From: Lumbricus rubellus
Lineage: Eukaryota > Annelida > Clitellata > Crassiclitellata > Lumbricidae
Reading direction: 5' to 3'
Length of the DNA stretch: 64,000 nucleotides
NCBI GenBank assembly: GCA_945859605.1
Contig: OX243827.1
Location: forward strand, 2,895,567 to 2,959,566
Of the stretch, positions 35,001 through 46,029 are shown piece after piece (the stretch's first letter is position 1; every line of letters begins with the position of its first letter). A program made the position numbers and the translations under genes. The notes beneath the pieces are model-generated. The model ran no database searches. It saw nothing but the letters and a program-made list of their open reading frames with translations, and was not told where the DNA came from.

Positions 35001-35267
35001 GGGAGTCCTTTTGATGCTTCGGGTGTATTAGTTAAACGCGTTAGTCCCGAGAATAAAGATGAAGAGTACAATCTGGATGTATCGATGAATGCAGCGGCAA
35101 ATGCATTAGAGGTGCAGATTGTTCTTGTTCTTTTGTCCGAGGAGAGGAAGTCAGTTGAAAGAAATTTCAAGCCAAGGTCAAATGTAAATGACAGAACTGT
35201 AGTCATTGCTTACCACTTTTGTGGACATCACCACTTTGATGCTCTGGTTAAGAAATCCAACTTGTAG
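29038..35267 (+). CDS. RING / B-box / coiled-coil / macro / OTU protein (6 coding exons)
   Basis: Coding segments 29038-29956, 30536-30609, 31159-31336, 31810-32166, 33227-33437 and 34757-35267 have GT-AG borders and matching phases (1, 0, 1, 1, 2), giving 2250 bases and 749 residues. Domains: C3HC4 RING 12-52 (CPVC, CGHTFC, CPNC), as in E3 ubiquitin ligases; B-box 95-128 (CQKH, YCVQC, CLDC); coiled coil about 140-300; macro domain about 380-565 (GDFL, DAIVNPAS, EGGAALAIAEAAG, YVIHAVGP, IFGVP), closest by eye to PARP9/PARP14 macros; OTU domain about 582-749 with Asp601/Asp602-Asn-Cys604 and a late His739 (HFDAL), the expected Cys protease residues. Its first half resembles TRIM proteins. Inferred role: cytosolic ubiquitin editing linked to ADP-ribose, perhaps in innate immunity. 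The architecture is not one I recognise, so no symbol is given. Confidence 0.9.
29957..30535 (+). other. Intron 1 of the RING/OTU gene, with readable extension
   Basis: Starts GTAAGT and ends TTATGCAG. If retained, the frame continues to a stop at 30073-30075 and gives a 345-residue protein with only RING, B-box and coiled coil. Otherwise no feature was seen. Confidence 0.6.
33488..33685. mobile_element. Palindromic MITE in intron 5 of the RING/OTU gene
   Basis: The left arm GCGGGTTCGACATCTCAGTG and the right arm (complement GCGGATTCGACATATCAGTG) are inverted and continue through GACCTTTC and GCGCAGTGGTCAAGG to a centre near 33590, with stems of about 75 bases. No coding capacity. Superfamily unknown; flanks are TAT/TTA. 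Confidence 0.8.
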
Positions 35268-35610
35268 TTGTAACTAGAAATTTATGCAATGCCACTTAAG
35301 AGAAATATACTTGGCTAGTCAGGTAATCAAGTCTAAAATAAGGATGTTAATATTAATAATAATAATAATAATTACACATTGTGTGTTTGAATTATTTCCT
35401 GAAGACATTTTGCAACATGATCTTAGTCACATATAATACTTAGGTAACTAGTCTGTTAAGTGTGTTGTAACCTTGTCAGGATGTTCAATTTCTTTTTTCG
35501 ACTGGACTCTCGTGGACTCTATACAGGTCTCATGTTTTTGAGTTTAGTCCTATATTGCAGCTTTTATTTTGACATGATTGACAAATAGCGATTAATCTAC
35601 TAATAAATAT
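35268..35610 (+). other. 3' untranslated region of the RING/OTU gene
   Basis: Follows the stop codon. A (TAA)n run lies at 35351-35371, and an AATAAA at 35602-35607 is the clearest polyadenylation signal. The exact end is unknown. Confidence 0.5.
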
Positions 35611-37815
35611 CAAGCTTTTACTTTGAATGGTAACCATAACAAGATCGGTAACTTTTGATGTCTTACTTGTGTGCATAAAAATCAGTTTTTTCATCTTCTT
35701 GTAGTTGTTTTTAACTCCTAAACTTTACTGTCATGCAGTCTCTAGAAGTCTGTGTGATTGCCTGCGCACAATAAAGTGAACGCTGTAAGATCTACTCGCC
35801 ATAACTATGGCAACGCATGGTGAGGAAGAAGATGCCTTCCCAGTTCCCGTGCCGATGTTAGGGCAGACCACATAGAACAACTTTTCTTCAGATCTGCCTC
35901 TCTTCTCACCATTTATGATCATCATCTTCTTCTTTACGTTCTCTGTCAAGCGGCAGGTCCAAACGTCCAATGTCTCCACGTTTCCCGCTGTTGTGCCATG
36001 TCCTTCAGTTCTCTGTATCCCTTTATTTATTTATGATCATATAAAACTGTTATTTTTCACCGTAGCTGGGCTGGGGCCCCTCTAGGTAGGTTATCTTGGA
36101 AGCCGGAGCGATTTAAAGGCCTAAGTCATCTGAATGAATGGATGAATTAATTAACTAATTAATTTAACCTCCTCCCAACCCTGTCGATCAAAACACCATG
36201 ACATTGTATTCATTGCATAAGTGTGCACAAATTCAAACGCACAAGCATAAGCTTGTACGCAGGCCTACCTATTCTGAGGCTCCGTTACTTAATTCACAAT
36301 TATATTATGTTAGATTGTTCAGTGGACAGACAGAAGTGGAGTTACTTGCAAACGGTCGTCGCTATGTGGATTTCTGGCGACTAAGTTGTTTGACTGACCA
36401 AGTTCATTAACACGGGATTCCATTATTAAGTGTTCATCGTGTGGGAGCAGCACCCTTAAAGACATTCTAACTCTTTGCAAGAATTCCTACTTGGTGTATA
36501 ATACATACTGCTGCATTCATTCAGTGCAGCAACCAGTGGAACAATTTCTACTTCGGAAAAGGACTCCGAAGCCCTAAAACAGCCTCTAAACTGTCGGATT
36601 TTGCACGCTTCACCCACTATACGCCCATGAGAATGATGTCGCTTGGCCTACGGGCTATAAGTTCTATTTTGTGTTAGACGAACAGATGTTAATTGCTATA
36701 TATTTTGGTTCTTATAGTGTTTGTAAATTGCGCTGGCTGGTCACTTCACTGGTTGGTGTCGCTAGTGTTAGTGACAGTGCTCCTCAATGACCCCTTGACC
36801 ACCAGTGCATGAGAGAGAAAGGTTGTTCCTGATTATTCAGGATATATGTCAAGATATTATTATACGAGTATAATTTACTTATTTAACGACGCTTAATTGT
36901 CGTAAAAGGACGATTCGCGTCGCCCTCCTTATTTATCCAGACTGAGGACTGGCACCACCTGATCTTCAATCAGACAGTGGCGGAGTAAATCGACATACGA
37001 GATTGTGTCAAACACTTTTATAAGGTTCCCAGGGCAGTGCGCGAATTCCGATTGGATATTAAAATAGAAAATAATTTTATTAATGTGTTATTTATAGATC
37101 CCGTCCAATGACACGAATATGACGTCATTCCGATGTTTAAAAGCGACAATTACATCATTGTGAGCGATCAATTGTCCTGGTTGCCATAACGACACACGAA
37201 TAGTTGAAAATCATTGCACGTAGCTTAATCTAAGCTTGAATAATGAAGAATAATGGTTGAAGTCTATAATAAAATCATGTAGCGATGATCATTCTCATGG
37301 CCTTCAACCACGTCTCTGAACACTGAAATCATGAGTAAATTAGCCTATGTCAAGATTTTAGCTTAAATACTATCATTAACCAACAGTAGGCCTACTAGTG
37401 TGCAAATTTTAAAAAATTAAACTGTTGGGAGGGGACATTTAGGCTATTGAACTCTTAAATCATGTCTTTCAGCACAAAAATTACGATATATTTTTGCTGC
37501 GATGACCGTTAAAATGCTACTACTGTAGTGTGAAATTAAAACATTTCAACAATGCTTTTCTGGGAGGGAATGGTGTAGGCCTATGATTGGCAGTGCCAAA
37601 TGATTGGCATTTGGCACTGCAGCCGGTAGAGGTCGGACAAAGACGTCTTTAGCTTTTTAATAGAATGACGTCTAGCTATAGAATTGAAGCGATGCACGAC
37701 CAGAGTACAGAAGATGTGACGGTGGATTTATTTCTGAGTCAATAATGTTGGCCCAGATTTAACGGATGTCGATTTATATAACTCGTGTAGACTCTATATG
37801 TCTATGGATATGCGC
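35611..37815. other. Unassigned intergenic DNA
   Basis: No gene recognised on either strand. Several short frames lack motifs. AGGCCTA palindromes occur, for example near 36260, 37386 and 37577. Confidence 0.4.
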
Positions 37816-37817
37816 GG

Positions 37818-37960
37818 GGCAGGGTGAGCATTGCAGGGGGTTGGGGGCTTCAACTTTAAACCCCCAGTCTTTCTTAGAGCCCCATGTTAAAGTATGTTTT
37901 TTTACACCCCCAATTCGAAGTGAATCATAGACCAACCATAATTCTGACACTTGCGCTGGG
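37818..37960. repeat. Dispersed repeat (GGGGGTTGGGGG type), copy 2
   Basis: Same motif order as at 2948-3090: GGGGGTTGGGGG, AACCCCCAGTCTTTCTTAGA, GTTAAAGTATGTTTTT, ACACCC. Confidence 0.6.
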
Positions 37961-38385
37961 CGTAGTCACTTAGGCAGTGGGATATTATTTATGTTCAGAA
38001 GTAGGCAAATTATTATGATTATTCGCGATATAGTGATAGGTTTTGAGCTGTACTAACTCTGGATAAGCAACTGAAACAAGTCAAGCAACCCATGCGTGCA
38101 GATTGCACCGGTTTGACCCTATAGTTAATTTTGGTCCTGTATAATTATATGCCTGAGTTCTGAGCGTATCCTACTATTTACGTACGTGTCTACGATTCAT
38201 GTCAATGGACCCACTTCTCATCTAACCTAGCCTATTCATGGACATGCACGTGTGCGATTCGAATCGATATAACTCTGCTGCTATAGATTATCTGGGCCAA
38301 TAATTATTAGACGCTGGGATAAATCTGTGTCGCTTCTTCTACTCTTCAGTAGGCCATGGACCCCGGTGGTCTACGCGCTTTTATG

Positions 38386-38838
38386 CCGGTGTAAAGGTTT
38401 CAAATTACCCCCTCCTAAACATTACCCCCTGCAAACTGTAATGTTCATCAATCATCGCATTCATTGCACTAAAAATATCGGAAAAATTATCCCGCTTCTT
38501 GTTTGGGTCTGAAGATTTTCATCCGTCATACCACTTCGTGGTTTGTTATCAATATTTTAATCTGTAACTAAAATACTAAATCGCCGCTGAAATTACATGG
38601 AAAAATGGCTTCGAGGCTATTATTTTTTCCCGATTAAAATATTGATAACAAACCACGAAGTGGGATGACGGATGAAAATCTTCAGACCAAAACAAGAAGC
38701 GGGATGATTTTTCTGATTTTTTTAGTGCAATAAATGCGATGATTGATGCAAATCTAGTTTCCGGGGGTAATCGGAAACCGGTTTCAAGTTACCGGGGGGT
38801 AATGTTTAGGAGGGGGTAATTTGAAACCTTTACACCGG
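38386..38838. mobile_element. Long-TIR foldback MITE
   Basis: The left arm CCGGTGTAAAGGTTTCAAAT and the right arm are inverted repeats that extend, with gaps, through TTACCCCCTCCTAAACATTA, ATGATTGATG/CATCAATCAT and TTTTCATCCGTCAT to near 38610. Each arm is about 190 bases. A GGTCTACG sequence lies near both flanks (38368 and about 38839) and may be the target duplication. No coding capacity. Confidence 0.8.
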
Positions 38839-40120
38839 GGTCTACGTTCAGACCGTCGCTCGCTTTGCTAATAATAATCAACCGGGTCTGTGAGCGTTTG
38901 TTTGTCGTCCTGTACAAATGGAGACATGCTGTGCTGCCTGTGCAGCAGCAGCAGCAGCAGGTGCCGTGCTTCCCTACTTCAACTCGAATCCATCGATCGT
39001 GTCATCTCAGGTGTGGTGACTCATCCTTATGTGAGGTCCTGGAACAGTTCTGGTGCTGCATTTTGTGATGCACTATCATAAAGCGCTTTAGGAATTGCTC
39101 ACCGTGGGGTCTAACCGTCTAACCAACATTGTAGCCACATAATTTGGCCGAAACGCTATAAACAAATAATAGGCCGAAGCATAACTTGCGGTGGAATTTA
39201 ATGGTTGAAGTCTTCAGCATTAGGATGCTGCTATAGGCCTACCCCGGGGGATATTGTCCGAGGTCTTTTGTCCGGGGGGATAATGCCCGGGAGCATAATA
39301 TCCAGGGGGTAATATCCGTTTCCCATGCAAAGGATGCCGTGTGATCAATCAGTCAATCACTCAGTCAATCAATCAATCAGTCAATCAATGAGGCGCTCAT
39401 TGACTTAAGAACAGCAGTAGGCCTATTATTAGTCTACGACTCTAATATCTTTGTAGGCCTAATTACTATAGATAGAAAGTAGAAATGCAATAGAAACAGA
39501 AAGTTCGAGATTGTCTGCAGATGTCGTCAACAGGACAACTCTAAAGGATGATGCAAAGTTGTTTTTTTCCAATCCAATACACCTACTTAAAGATGGCTAA
39601 ACATTTAAAAAAAATTATTTCTCGCATTTGCTATAGCGCCCCTTCAAGCTCTTAGTCAGAGGCGCCTCCGAAAATGCATGCGAGTACAATATATGATGAA
39701 GTTTTCCAATCAAAAGAACTATAGAGTTAATAAATTTCCTGTGCAATTTATTCCAATATGCTGAAGTCTTCCAATTATAAAGAATCAATGTTCATAAACT
39801 TCATAGGCCTAGGCATCCGACCTCAGTAACTGTATAAAAAAGCACAGTGTCTGAGTAAGTCCAATATAGCTTAGTTATGCGTAAAAGTTCAGGCCAAACA
39901 TATTGTAGGGTAAGAAAAAAATTATATCCTATGAATATTCCATAAATGAAATTATTTTGCTGCTTCGATCAATACAATGTCATGTTGACCTACTTGTTAT
40001 AAAGACGAAATGTCTAAATGACATTGTCTGGTCAATATTAGAATGCACCTCTGCAGCACCTGCATTTCCATTGTTACATTCATCCAGGACTATAAAGAGG
40101 ACTTAATGTCCAGTGTTTAT
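38839..40120. other. Intergenic DNA with small repeats
   Basis: Contains a CAG run (38943-38960), repeated GGGGGATA-TGTCC/GCCCG motifs at 39245-39320, an (AATC)n run at 39339-39390 and a SINE tail fragment (GCGCCCCTTCAAGCTC) at 39647. No gene recognised. Confidence 0.5.
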
Positions 40121-40144
40121 CTATGTAGAATGGTGGATTGGTTG

Positions 40145-40500
40145 CTGAACTGCAAATGGCAAGTAAGTGACCTGCAGCGGAGAATTGCAAAGCTGATAGC
40201 AATGGTCCATGAATTCTTTTTCTATTTCAAAAACGTTATCACAGACACAACATCCAAATGCTTTCACTACTGATGCCGGCTCGATTCCAGAATCATACGT
40301 TGAATGATTTTCATGTTCTTCCGTATGAGAATTGCAAAGCTGATAGCAATGGTCCCTGAATTCTTTTTCTATTTCAAAAATGTTGTCACATACACCACAT
40401 CCATATGCTTTCACTACTGATGCCGGCTCGATTGATCCAGAATCATAAGTTGAATGAATTCCATGTTCTTCTGCATGATGTTTTTCTCCGGCATTGCATC
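40145..40500 (-). repeat. Internal tandem duplication in the zinc-finger C-terminus
   Basis: Two copies of a unit of about 45 codons (HSTYDSG-IEPASVVKA-GC-VCDN-FEIEKEF) lie in tandem, for example GCTGATAGCAATGGTCC at 40193 and again at 40339. They are close to identical, so the duplication is recent. Confidence 0.9.
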
Positions 40501-41863
40501 CGATCTGACTGAGCATATGGTGATCCCCCATTCCAATTTCTTTGTGGGATGAGGTCATTGGGGACGATTCACTTGTGAATCGTTTAAATCCCAAATGATC
40601 AGAAGTCGAATGATTTCTTAAGATACCGCCGAGTATAAAACCCCGATGACACATTTCGTTGTTTTGTATTCTCTCTCCGATGTGTGTAGTTATGTGGTCA
40701 TTTAAAAGACTTATCAGTCTGAATGACTGATGACAAAATTGGCATTTGTATGGCTGGTATTGAGAGTGGATTCTTTGATGGCGATTTAATCCACTCCGAT
40801 AAATAAACGACCCGTGACAAAGTTGGCATTTGTATGGTCGTTCTCCAGTATGGGCCCTCATGTGTGTTTTAAGGTATCCACTCCATGTAAATGCTTCCTG
40901 ACAGATAGCGCATTCGAATGGTTTTTCTCCAGTATAAGATCTTTCGTGGCCTTTCAGATCTCTTGTCGTTACGTAGGTTTTACCACAAAATTCACATTTG
41001 TATGGCCTATCTCCAGTATGAGCTCGAAGATGTCGGTCCATAGGCCAAAATCCGCAAAAACGTTTCTCACATACATTACATTGCCATAGTTTTTCTCCAG
41101 TATGGATTACCAGATGGTTAATCAAACTATCAGATGATGCAAATGATTTGTCGCAATATTCACATTTGTGTTTAGTTTCCTTTGTATGCGTGCGCGCATG
41201 CATCTTTAGTAAGCAGGCACTTTCAAATGTTTTACCACAAAACTGGCAAATGTATGGTTTGTGTTCAGCATGAGATTTTGTAAGATGTCCCCTTAGACAC
41301 GATGAACTACCAAATGTTCTCCCACATATGCCTAGGCCTATGCTTATCTCGCATTTGAACGGCCTCTCGTCGGTGTGCGTCCGTTTAATATGCTGCTTCA
41401 TAGCAGAAAAGGTTCTACATGATTTCCCAGAGAACTCGCGTCTCTGTGGTTTCTCTGCTTTGTGTATCTTTCTATGCGTATTTAGAAGAGAATTATTCGA
41501 TGAAAAAGCTTTGCGGCATAGCTCGCAAACGTGCCGCTTTTCTTCCGTATGGATCGTCCTCGTGTGGCGCCTCAGCCTTGAAATTCTTGAAACGAATATC
41601 CCACAAATATCGCATTTGAATATGTTTTTACCTTTGCTTATATTCCCACTGTTATCTCTAACGTGTTTTAATCTATTCTTGTGCCTTGTTTCTTCACTGT
41701 AGATTCTCATGTGATCCTCCAAACCAACAGAGTGTGCAAATGCTTTCTCACAATATTCGCATTCGTACGACTTCTCTGACGTATGGGTTCTTGTGTGCAT
41801 TTCTAGCTGGCAACTAAGTGCGAACGTTTTGTCACAAAATCCGCACGCGAACATGGGTGTATC

Positions 41864-43235
41864 CATAGGCGTAACTTTCTATTGTGACGGTGGTGTCCAG
41901 TCACGCCCACTTTTGAAAGTGGGCGTGACAGTCACCACCACTTTTTGGAACTGAAAAAATATTTTTTACATGTGAAATCATTTGGCTGTCTACCGTATAG
42001 CCTATAGGCTATTCCTACTTATTAACTCAATGGCGGTAATGCATGCTTATAGAGCTATTCGAAGTGTGTGCTATGTTCACACGACCTTAAGTACTTTTAT
42101 TCGAGGCTGTAGGTCTTGAGGAGAGAAGGGGGGAAATTCCTTCCCACTCTCTGGGCCTGTTTCAACTTAAAACAATAACGTGATGTATAGTTGGTCGTTG
42201 ACATATAAATTTGCTGTGAAGCCGGAGTAGGGATGATTTGATGAGGAATTTGACGCGCGTTATATTACCCTATTAAGCGTGGTCGATCAAAGAGATTAGA
42301 CAGCGAACATCTAATTAATCTTCAATAGCCTACAGCTGTGTCTGTGACATAAATATACCGATTATAATATAGAGCATTCTGTGTGGTCTTTTTCAGAGAG
42401 GGAGGAGACAAAAACACCACATTAGTTCATCTCAGGTCCGTTATGGTTTAGATTCGCTTTCACAGTTTTTTTAAAAGGTCTCAATAAGTTCATTATCAAA
42501 TTCACATGGAAAATGGATCGATTCATGGTAAAGCCTGTAAAGAGACAGCGAAAGGTTAGAATTGTGTATGCATTCATTGCATTGTATGGTTTTTCTGTAG
42601 TAGGCTGTCAGCTCTAGCCTCTAACGACAGTTACTACAGTTAGGGCCTACAATAATTTATGACTGCCATCCGTCCAGGATTCGACTGGACCGTAATCGGA
42701 CCTTTGCGTCCCGTGTCTCGGATGATTTTGGTGCAGATATCCACGTTATTGTGGTTATTTTCGCGCACTTAACTATAGTCATGCTGACTTTAACATGACG
42801 TGTGCAGAGCTCTACGACTTTGGCAGCTAATTGGCAGTTAATAAAAATTTATTTCTTCTTGAAATTGAGTCTATGTTTAAATATAAGTCATTTGTCTTTT
42901 GATGATTTGAATGCTATTGTCAGTAGTCTGTAGACCTTAAATTAATCTGATTCAAAACTTATCGATTATTGGCAGGCCCTACCAAAATCGTCTATTGTCA
43001 GTAGATCAGCATAGAGGTTAGAACTATGTTCATTAGAGAGGCACAGTAGGCCTAGCAGCCGTGCCATCCTTACAACATGTCTCGAGGCTTCGACGCTATG
43101 TTAAAAAAACTATTGGATTGCATATCACATGTGAATGCACGGGAAGGAACAGAGGAAGACAAGAGAAGAGAAAAAGGAAGAGAAGTGAGCATAGGAAAAG
43201 TCACCACCACTTTCTGGGGGAAAGTTACGCCCTTG
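41864..43235. mobile_element. hAT-like non-autonomous insertion in the zinc-finger gene
   Basis: Left end CATAGGCGTAACTTTC, right end the complement of CAAGGGCGTAACTTTC. The 8-base flanks GGTGTATC are identical at 41856-41863 and 43236-43243. Near the left end (41896-41931) is a near-perfect palindrome GTCACGCCCACTTTT / GAAAGTGGGCGTGAC, and GTGGTG/CACCAC motifs flank both ends. No transposase. Confidence 0.88.
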
Positions 43236-43710
43236 GGTGTATCAGCCTCACCTATTGTCACAAGGACCTTTGTATTGTCTCGCTTGTATTTCATCGATAG
43301 CCCTGAGGCCCCTGATTGACACACACCTCGCGCTTCAGTCATTGCACACAGTATGACTTCAGTATTATAATAATATTGAAATGGCCTCGTATTGCACAGA
43401 TAAAGGCCACAAAATGGCCTCCAGGTTGAACTGGACCTAATAAGAGTATATCGATGTTCTATCAAAATCACAAACACTTTCGTAAATAGTAGCTTACTCT
43501 ATCGTAATCCCGAAATTTCTACAGCATCCCAAACTGTTTAGAGAGGCGTTGCTTGTAGAAGAGTTTGAACTTGTGATTCTCTGCTGAAGTTCTTCAGATT
43601 TTTCACTTCCACCTTACATTCTGTAACTGCAAATATCACAACACAGTTCCTGGTATATAGGCCCTAGGCCTCTCTCTGAAAGCAACAGCTGTTGTAGACA
43701 GTAGACTAGG

Positions 43711-44006
43711 CAAGGCCGTATACCCAGGATTTTATATCGGGTGGGTGGGTGTTTACTTGACTTTGAGCAAGCCGGGAAGCAACCAAATCAACTGACTAAG
43801 GGATTTGGGGGAGGATGATTTCATCTATTAGTAGGGTCTAACGGTATTGTAAAATGTCACATGGAAGTCACATGGAAATAAGAGAGCTCACCTTTTAATC
43901 CTTACATCATGATTGCGTTAATTGGTAATTGCATTATGTCATGTTAGCATTATTTCATTTCGGGGGTGTTCAAACACCCAAACCACCCCCTATAGCTACG
44001 GCCTTG
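43711..44006. mobile_element. hAT MITE with CAAGGCCGTA ends
   Basis: CAAGGCCGTATACCCAGG at the left and TATAGCTACGGCCTTG at the right form the terminal inverted repeat. The 8-base flank AGACTAGG is identical at 43703-43710 and 44007-44014. 296 bases with no coding capacity. Confidence 0.92.
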
Positions 44007-44135
44007 AGACTAGGCTACAGAACAAAACATAGTTCAATTCAATTTGATGCCAAATGTCCTGCCACGACATACCAAATCAATGCAGACAGAAAGCTTAGAT
44101 TAAAAGAACCCAACATCCTACAGCAAATTGATTTG

Positions 44136-44208
44136 TGGGCTTCGACCGTGGGGGGGCTGAACGCCATTTAGGGGGCTTAACCCCCTAGTCTCCCTTAGCG
44201 CCGCCACT
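44136..44208. repeat. Right-end fragment of the CAGTGGCGGCG MITE family
   Basis: GGGGGGCTGAACGCC, then GGGGGCTTAACCCCCTAGTC and GCGCCGCCACTG, matching the right part of the MITE at 45114-45335. Confidence 0.6.
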
Positions 44209-44214
44209 GGGGAT

Positions 44215-45040
44215 CGACTCGTGTTGGTAAAAAAAATTCGTGACCATAGAAACACCGTTTGGAACACCGTTTCTTAGCAAAATTTCTCATCAAGATCAGA
44301 GATGGCATGATATTTAATCTGGCGCCATGATAGTGTAACATGAAATGACTCACGTGAGTCCACTAAAGTCTATTCTATTTCTTCATTTCCTTCGTATTGT
44401 TAAGTTGGCTTACATATAAACTTTACATTAACTTCATGAATTTTTTTCACAATTCCATTGATGAAAGAGGGCCATGATGTTTAATAGACCTAATGAGAGA
44501 TAGAATCGGCGAGGCAGACAAGAAGATCTAGCTGCTAGAATTGTTAGCACGATTGACTATAGCTATCAGAAGCAGACTGATAATTTAGATACCGGGTATT
44601 AGGCCTATAATATAAAAAAACTCTCACCACTCATTCCTACTCCAGGTGAAACTTTTAATAGATCACAAACAACATTCGCGAAAAGAAACGATCACACAAC
44701 ATGACATTTTAAAAATGAATTTCATGTGCCACTAAGAATTGCTGAGTAAACACGAAAGTAGGCCTATAACAATAATAAATTATGAGGACAAAATGACGTC
44801 AAGAAATGAAATAACACATAGGGTCTACGTAATAATCGAGGAACAGTAACTCATAGGTCTAATTCTAAGAAATTTTGCTGATCCTGACATATTTTGTAAC
44901 TTGAAGTGACGATATATCGATGCCGCTTAATTTCTAGGGCCAACGCTAATCTGAGCCTTCTGGTGTGCTATAGACTATACTATAGAGTGCGTTAAGACAC
45001 ACGCCTCTACAAATCTGAATTGTAGTCTCTACCAGCACAA
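44215..45040. other. Unassigned intergenic DNA
   Basis: No gene or repeat boundary recognised. An (AT)n stretch follows at 45044-45100. Confidence 0.4.
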
Positions 45041-45068
45041 TGATAATATATATATATATATACACCTA

Positions 45069-45099
<31 letters not shown>

Positions 45100-45113
45100 C
45101 ATCTACATGATAT

Positions 45114-45335
45114 CAGTGGCGGCGCCAGGATTTCAGTTTTGGGGGGGCTGAAATTCCATCGGAAAAATTTCCATTTTGAACGCCAAAATTTCTGATGACC
45201 TTGTTTAGTCATCAGCTTCCAATTGGGGGGGGGGGGGCTGAACGTTGAAAATTGTCATTTTTACATGGCGAAAAAAAATGGATCGCCTATTTTTCGGGGG
45301 GCTTAGCCCCCCTATACCCCCTGCCGCCGCTACTG
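45114..45335. mobile_element. hAT-type MITE (CAGTGGCGGCG family), copy 2
   Basis: Starts CAGTGGCGGCGCCAGG and ends CTGCCGCCGCTACTG. The flanks CATGATAT (45106-45113) and CATGAGAG (45336-45343) match at 6 of 8 bases. The interior matches 588-806 over most of its length. Confidence 0.8.
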
Positions 45336-45357
45336 CATGAGAGAGATATATATATAT

Positions 45358-45900
45358 AGCCTACTAGCTGTACCCAGCCACGCGTTGCTGTGGCAGAAAA
45401 GACCTCCCCTCCCCCTCCTCCTCCCCTCCTCCTCCCCCTTACCCCCTCCTCCCCCTTCCCCCCTCCCCCTCCCCCCCCCCCCTCCCCCTCTTCCCCTCCA
45501 CCTCCTCCTCCCTCACACCGTCCTTTACTGACAGCGGATATAGCCCAAGAATTTTAGGCCGCTTTCGTAATTTTAGGCCGCTTTCGTAATATTGCACTTG
45601 CTTATGACGTCACGGGACGCAACCTCATTGATGTATCGTCACTGTGTTTTACGGGTGAAGACAATTCTGAAATTTTGCAAGCGCGTGGTTTGGTTGAAGT
45701 TGCAAATGGCGGACGAACGGATTGCAAACTTCACTTTTTGTGGAAAAGGTTGCGTTTTTTCGGGAAAAAAGCATCATTTATCACTGTTCTATTGGAATGG
45801 AAGGTGTTGTAAAAGTTTCAAAACATTCGGTGGGTCACTTTCGGCGTGATCATGTTCCGAACTATTGGAAAGTTTCATTTTTATTTATATAGATATACAT
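45358..45900 (+). repeat. Dispersed repeat beginning CTAGCTGTACCC, with C-rich tract
   Basis: Begins with CTAGCTGTACCCAGCCACGC and GTTGCTGTGGCAGAAAAGAC, followed by about 130 bases of C-rich, CCTCCCC-type sequence, then a unique stretch and an end ATTTTTATTTATATAGATAT. The first part is the inverse of 1680-1730. A duplicated ATTTTAGGCCGCTTTCGTAA lies at 45551-45588. Class unknown; it may be a non-autonomous retroelement. Confidence 0.65.
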
Positions 45901-46029
45901 TATGTTTAACTTTATGTTTAGGTATGCGTGGGTGCCAAATATCACTCTCCTCTTCTCACTTCTTTCTTCTCTTCCGTCATTCGTATGACGTCGTGCCTAT
46001 ATAATTGACTAATTTGGAGACAACCTTGC

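Larger units (their letters stand above)
40121..43342 (-). pseudogene. C2H2 zinc-finger gene split by a transposon
   Basis: The main frame, 41866 to 40121, has 581 codons without a stop. It holds about 11 good C2H2 fingers (for example CQFCGKTFESACLLKMHART) joined by TGE(K/R)P-type linkers, and several degenerate ones (His to Tyr at two). Two C2HC-like units at the C-terminus lie in a duplicated stretch of about 45 residues. Such proteins bind DNA in the nucleus. The 5' part is separated: a hAT-like element sits at 41864-43235 with an 8-bp duplication. Skipping it, the frame continues in phase into 43244-43342, with a Met at 43342 and the segment NTKVLVTIGEADTP. The apparent start codon at 41866-41864 is made by the transposon end. 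Intronless in this window; no KRAB or SCAN domain seen. It may still be translated from the internal Met, so calling it a pseudogene is an inference. Confidence 0.82.

Noticed and set aside
41328..41702. 124-codon plus-strand frame
   Set aside because: Shadow of the zinc-finger frame on the other strand.
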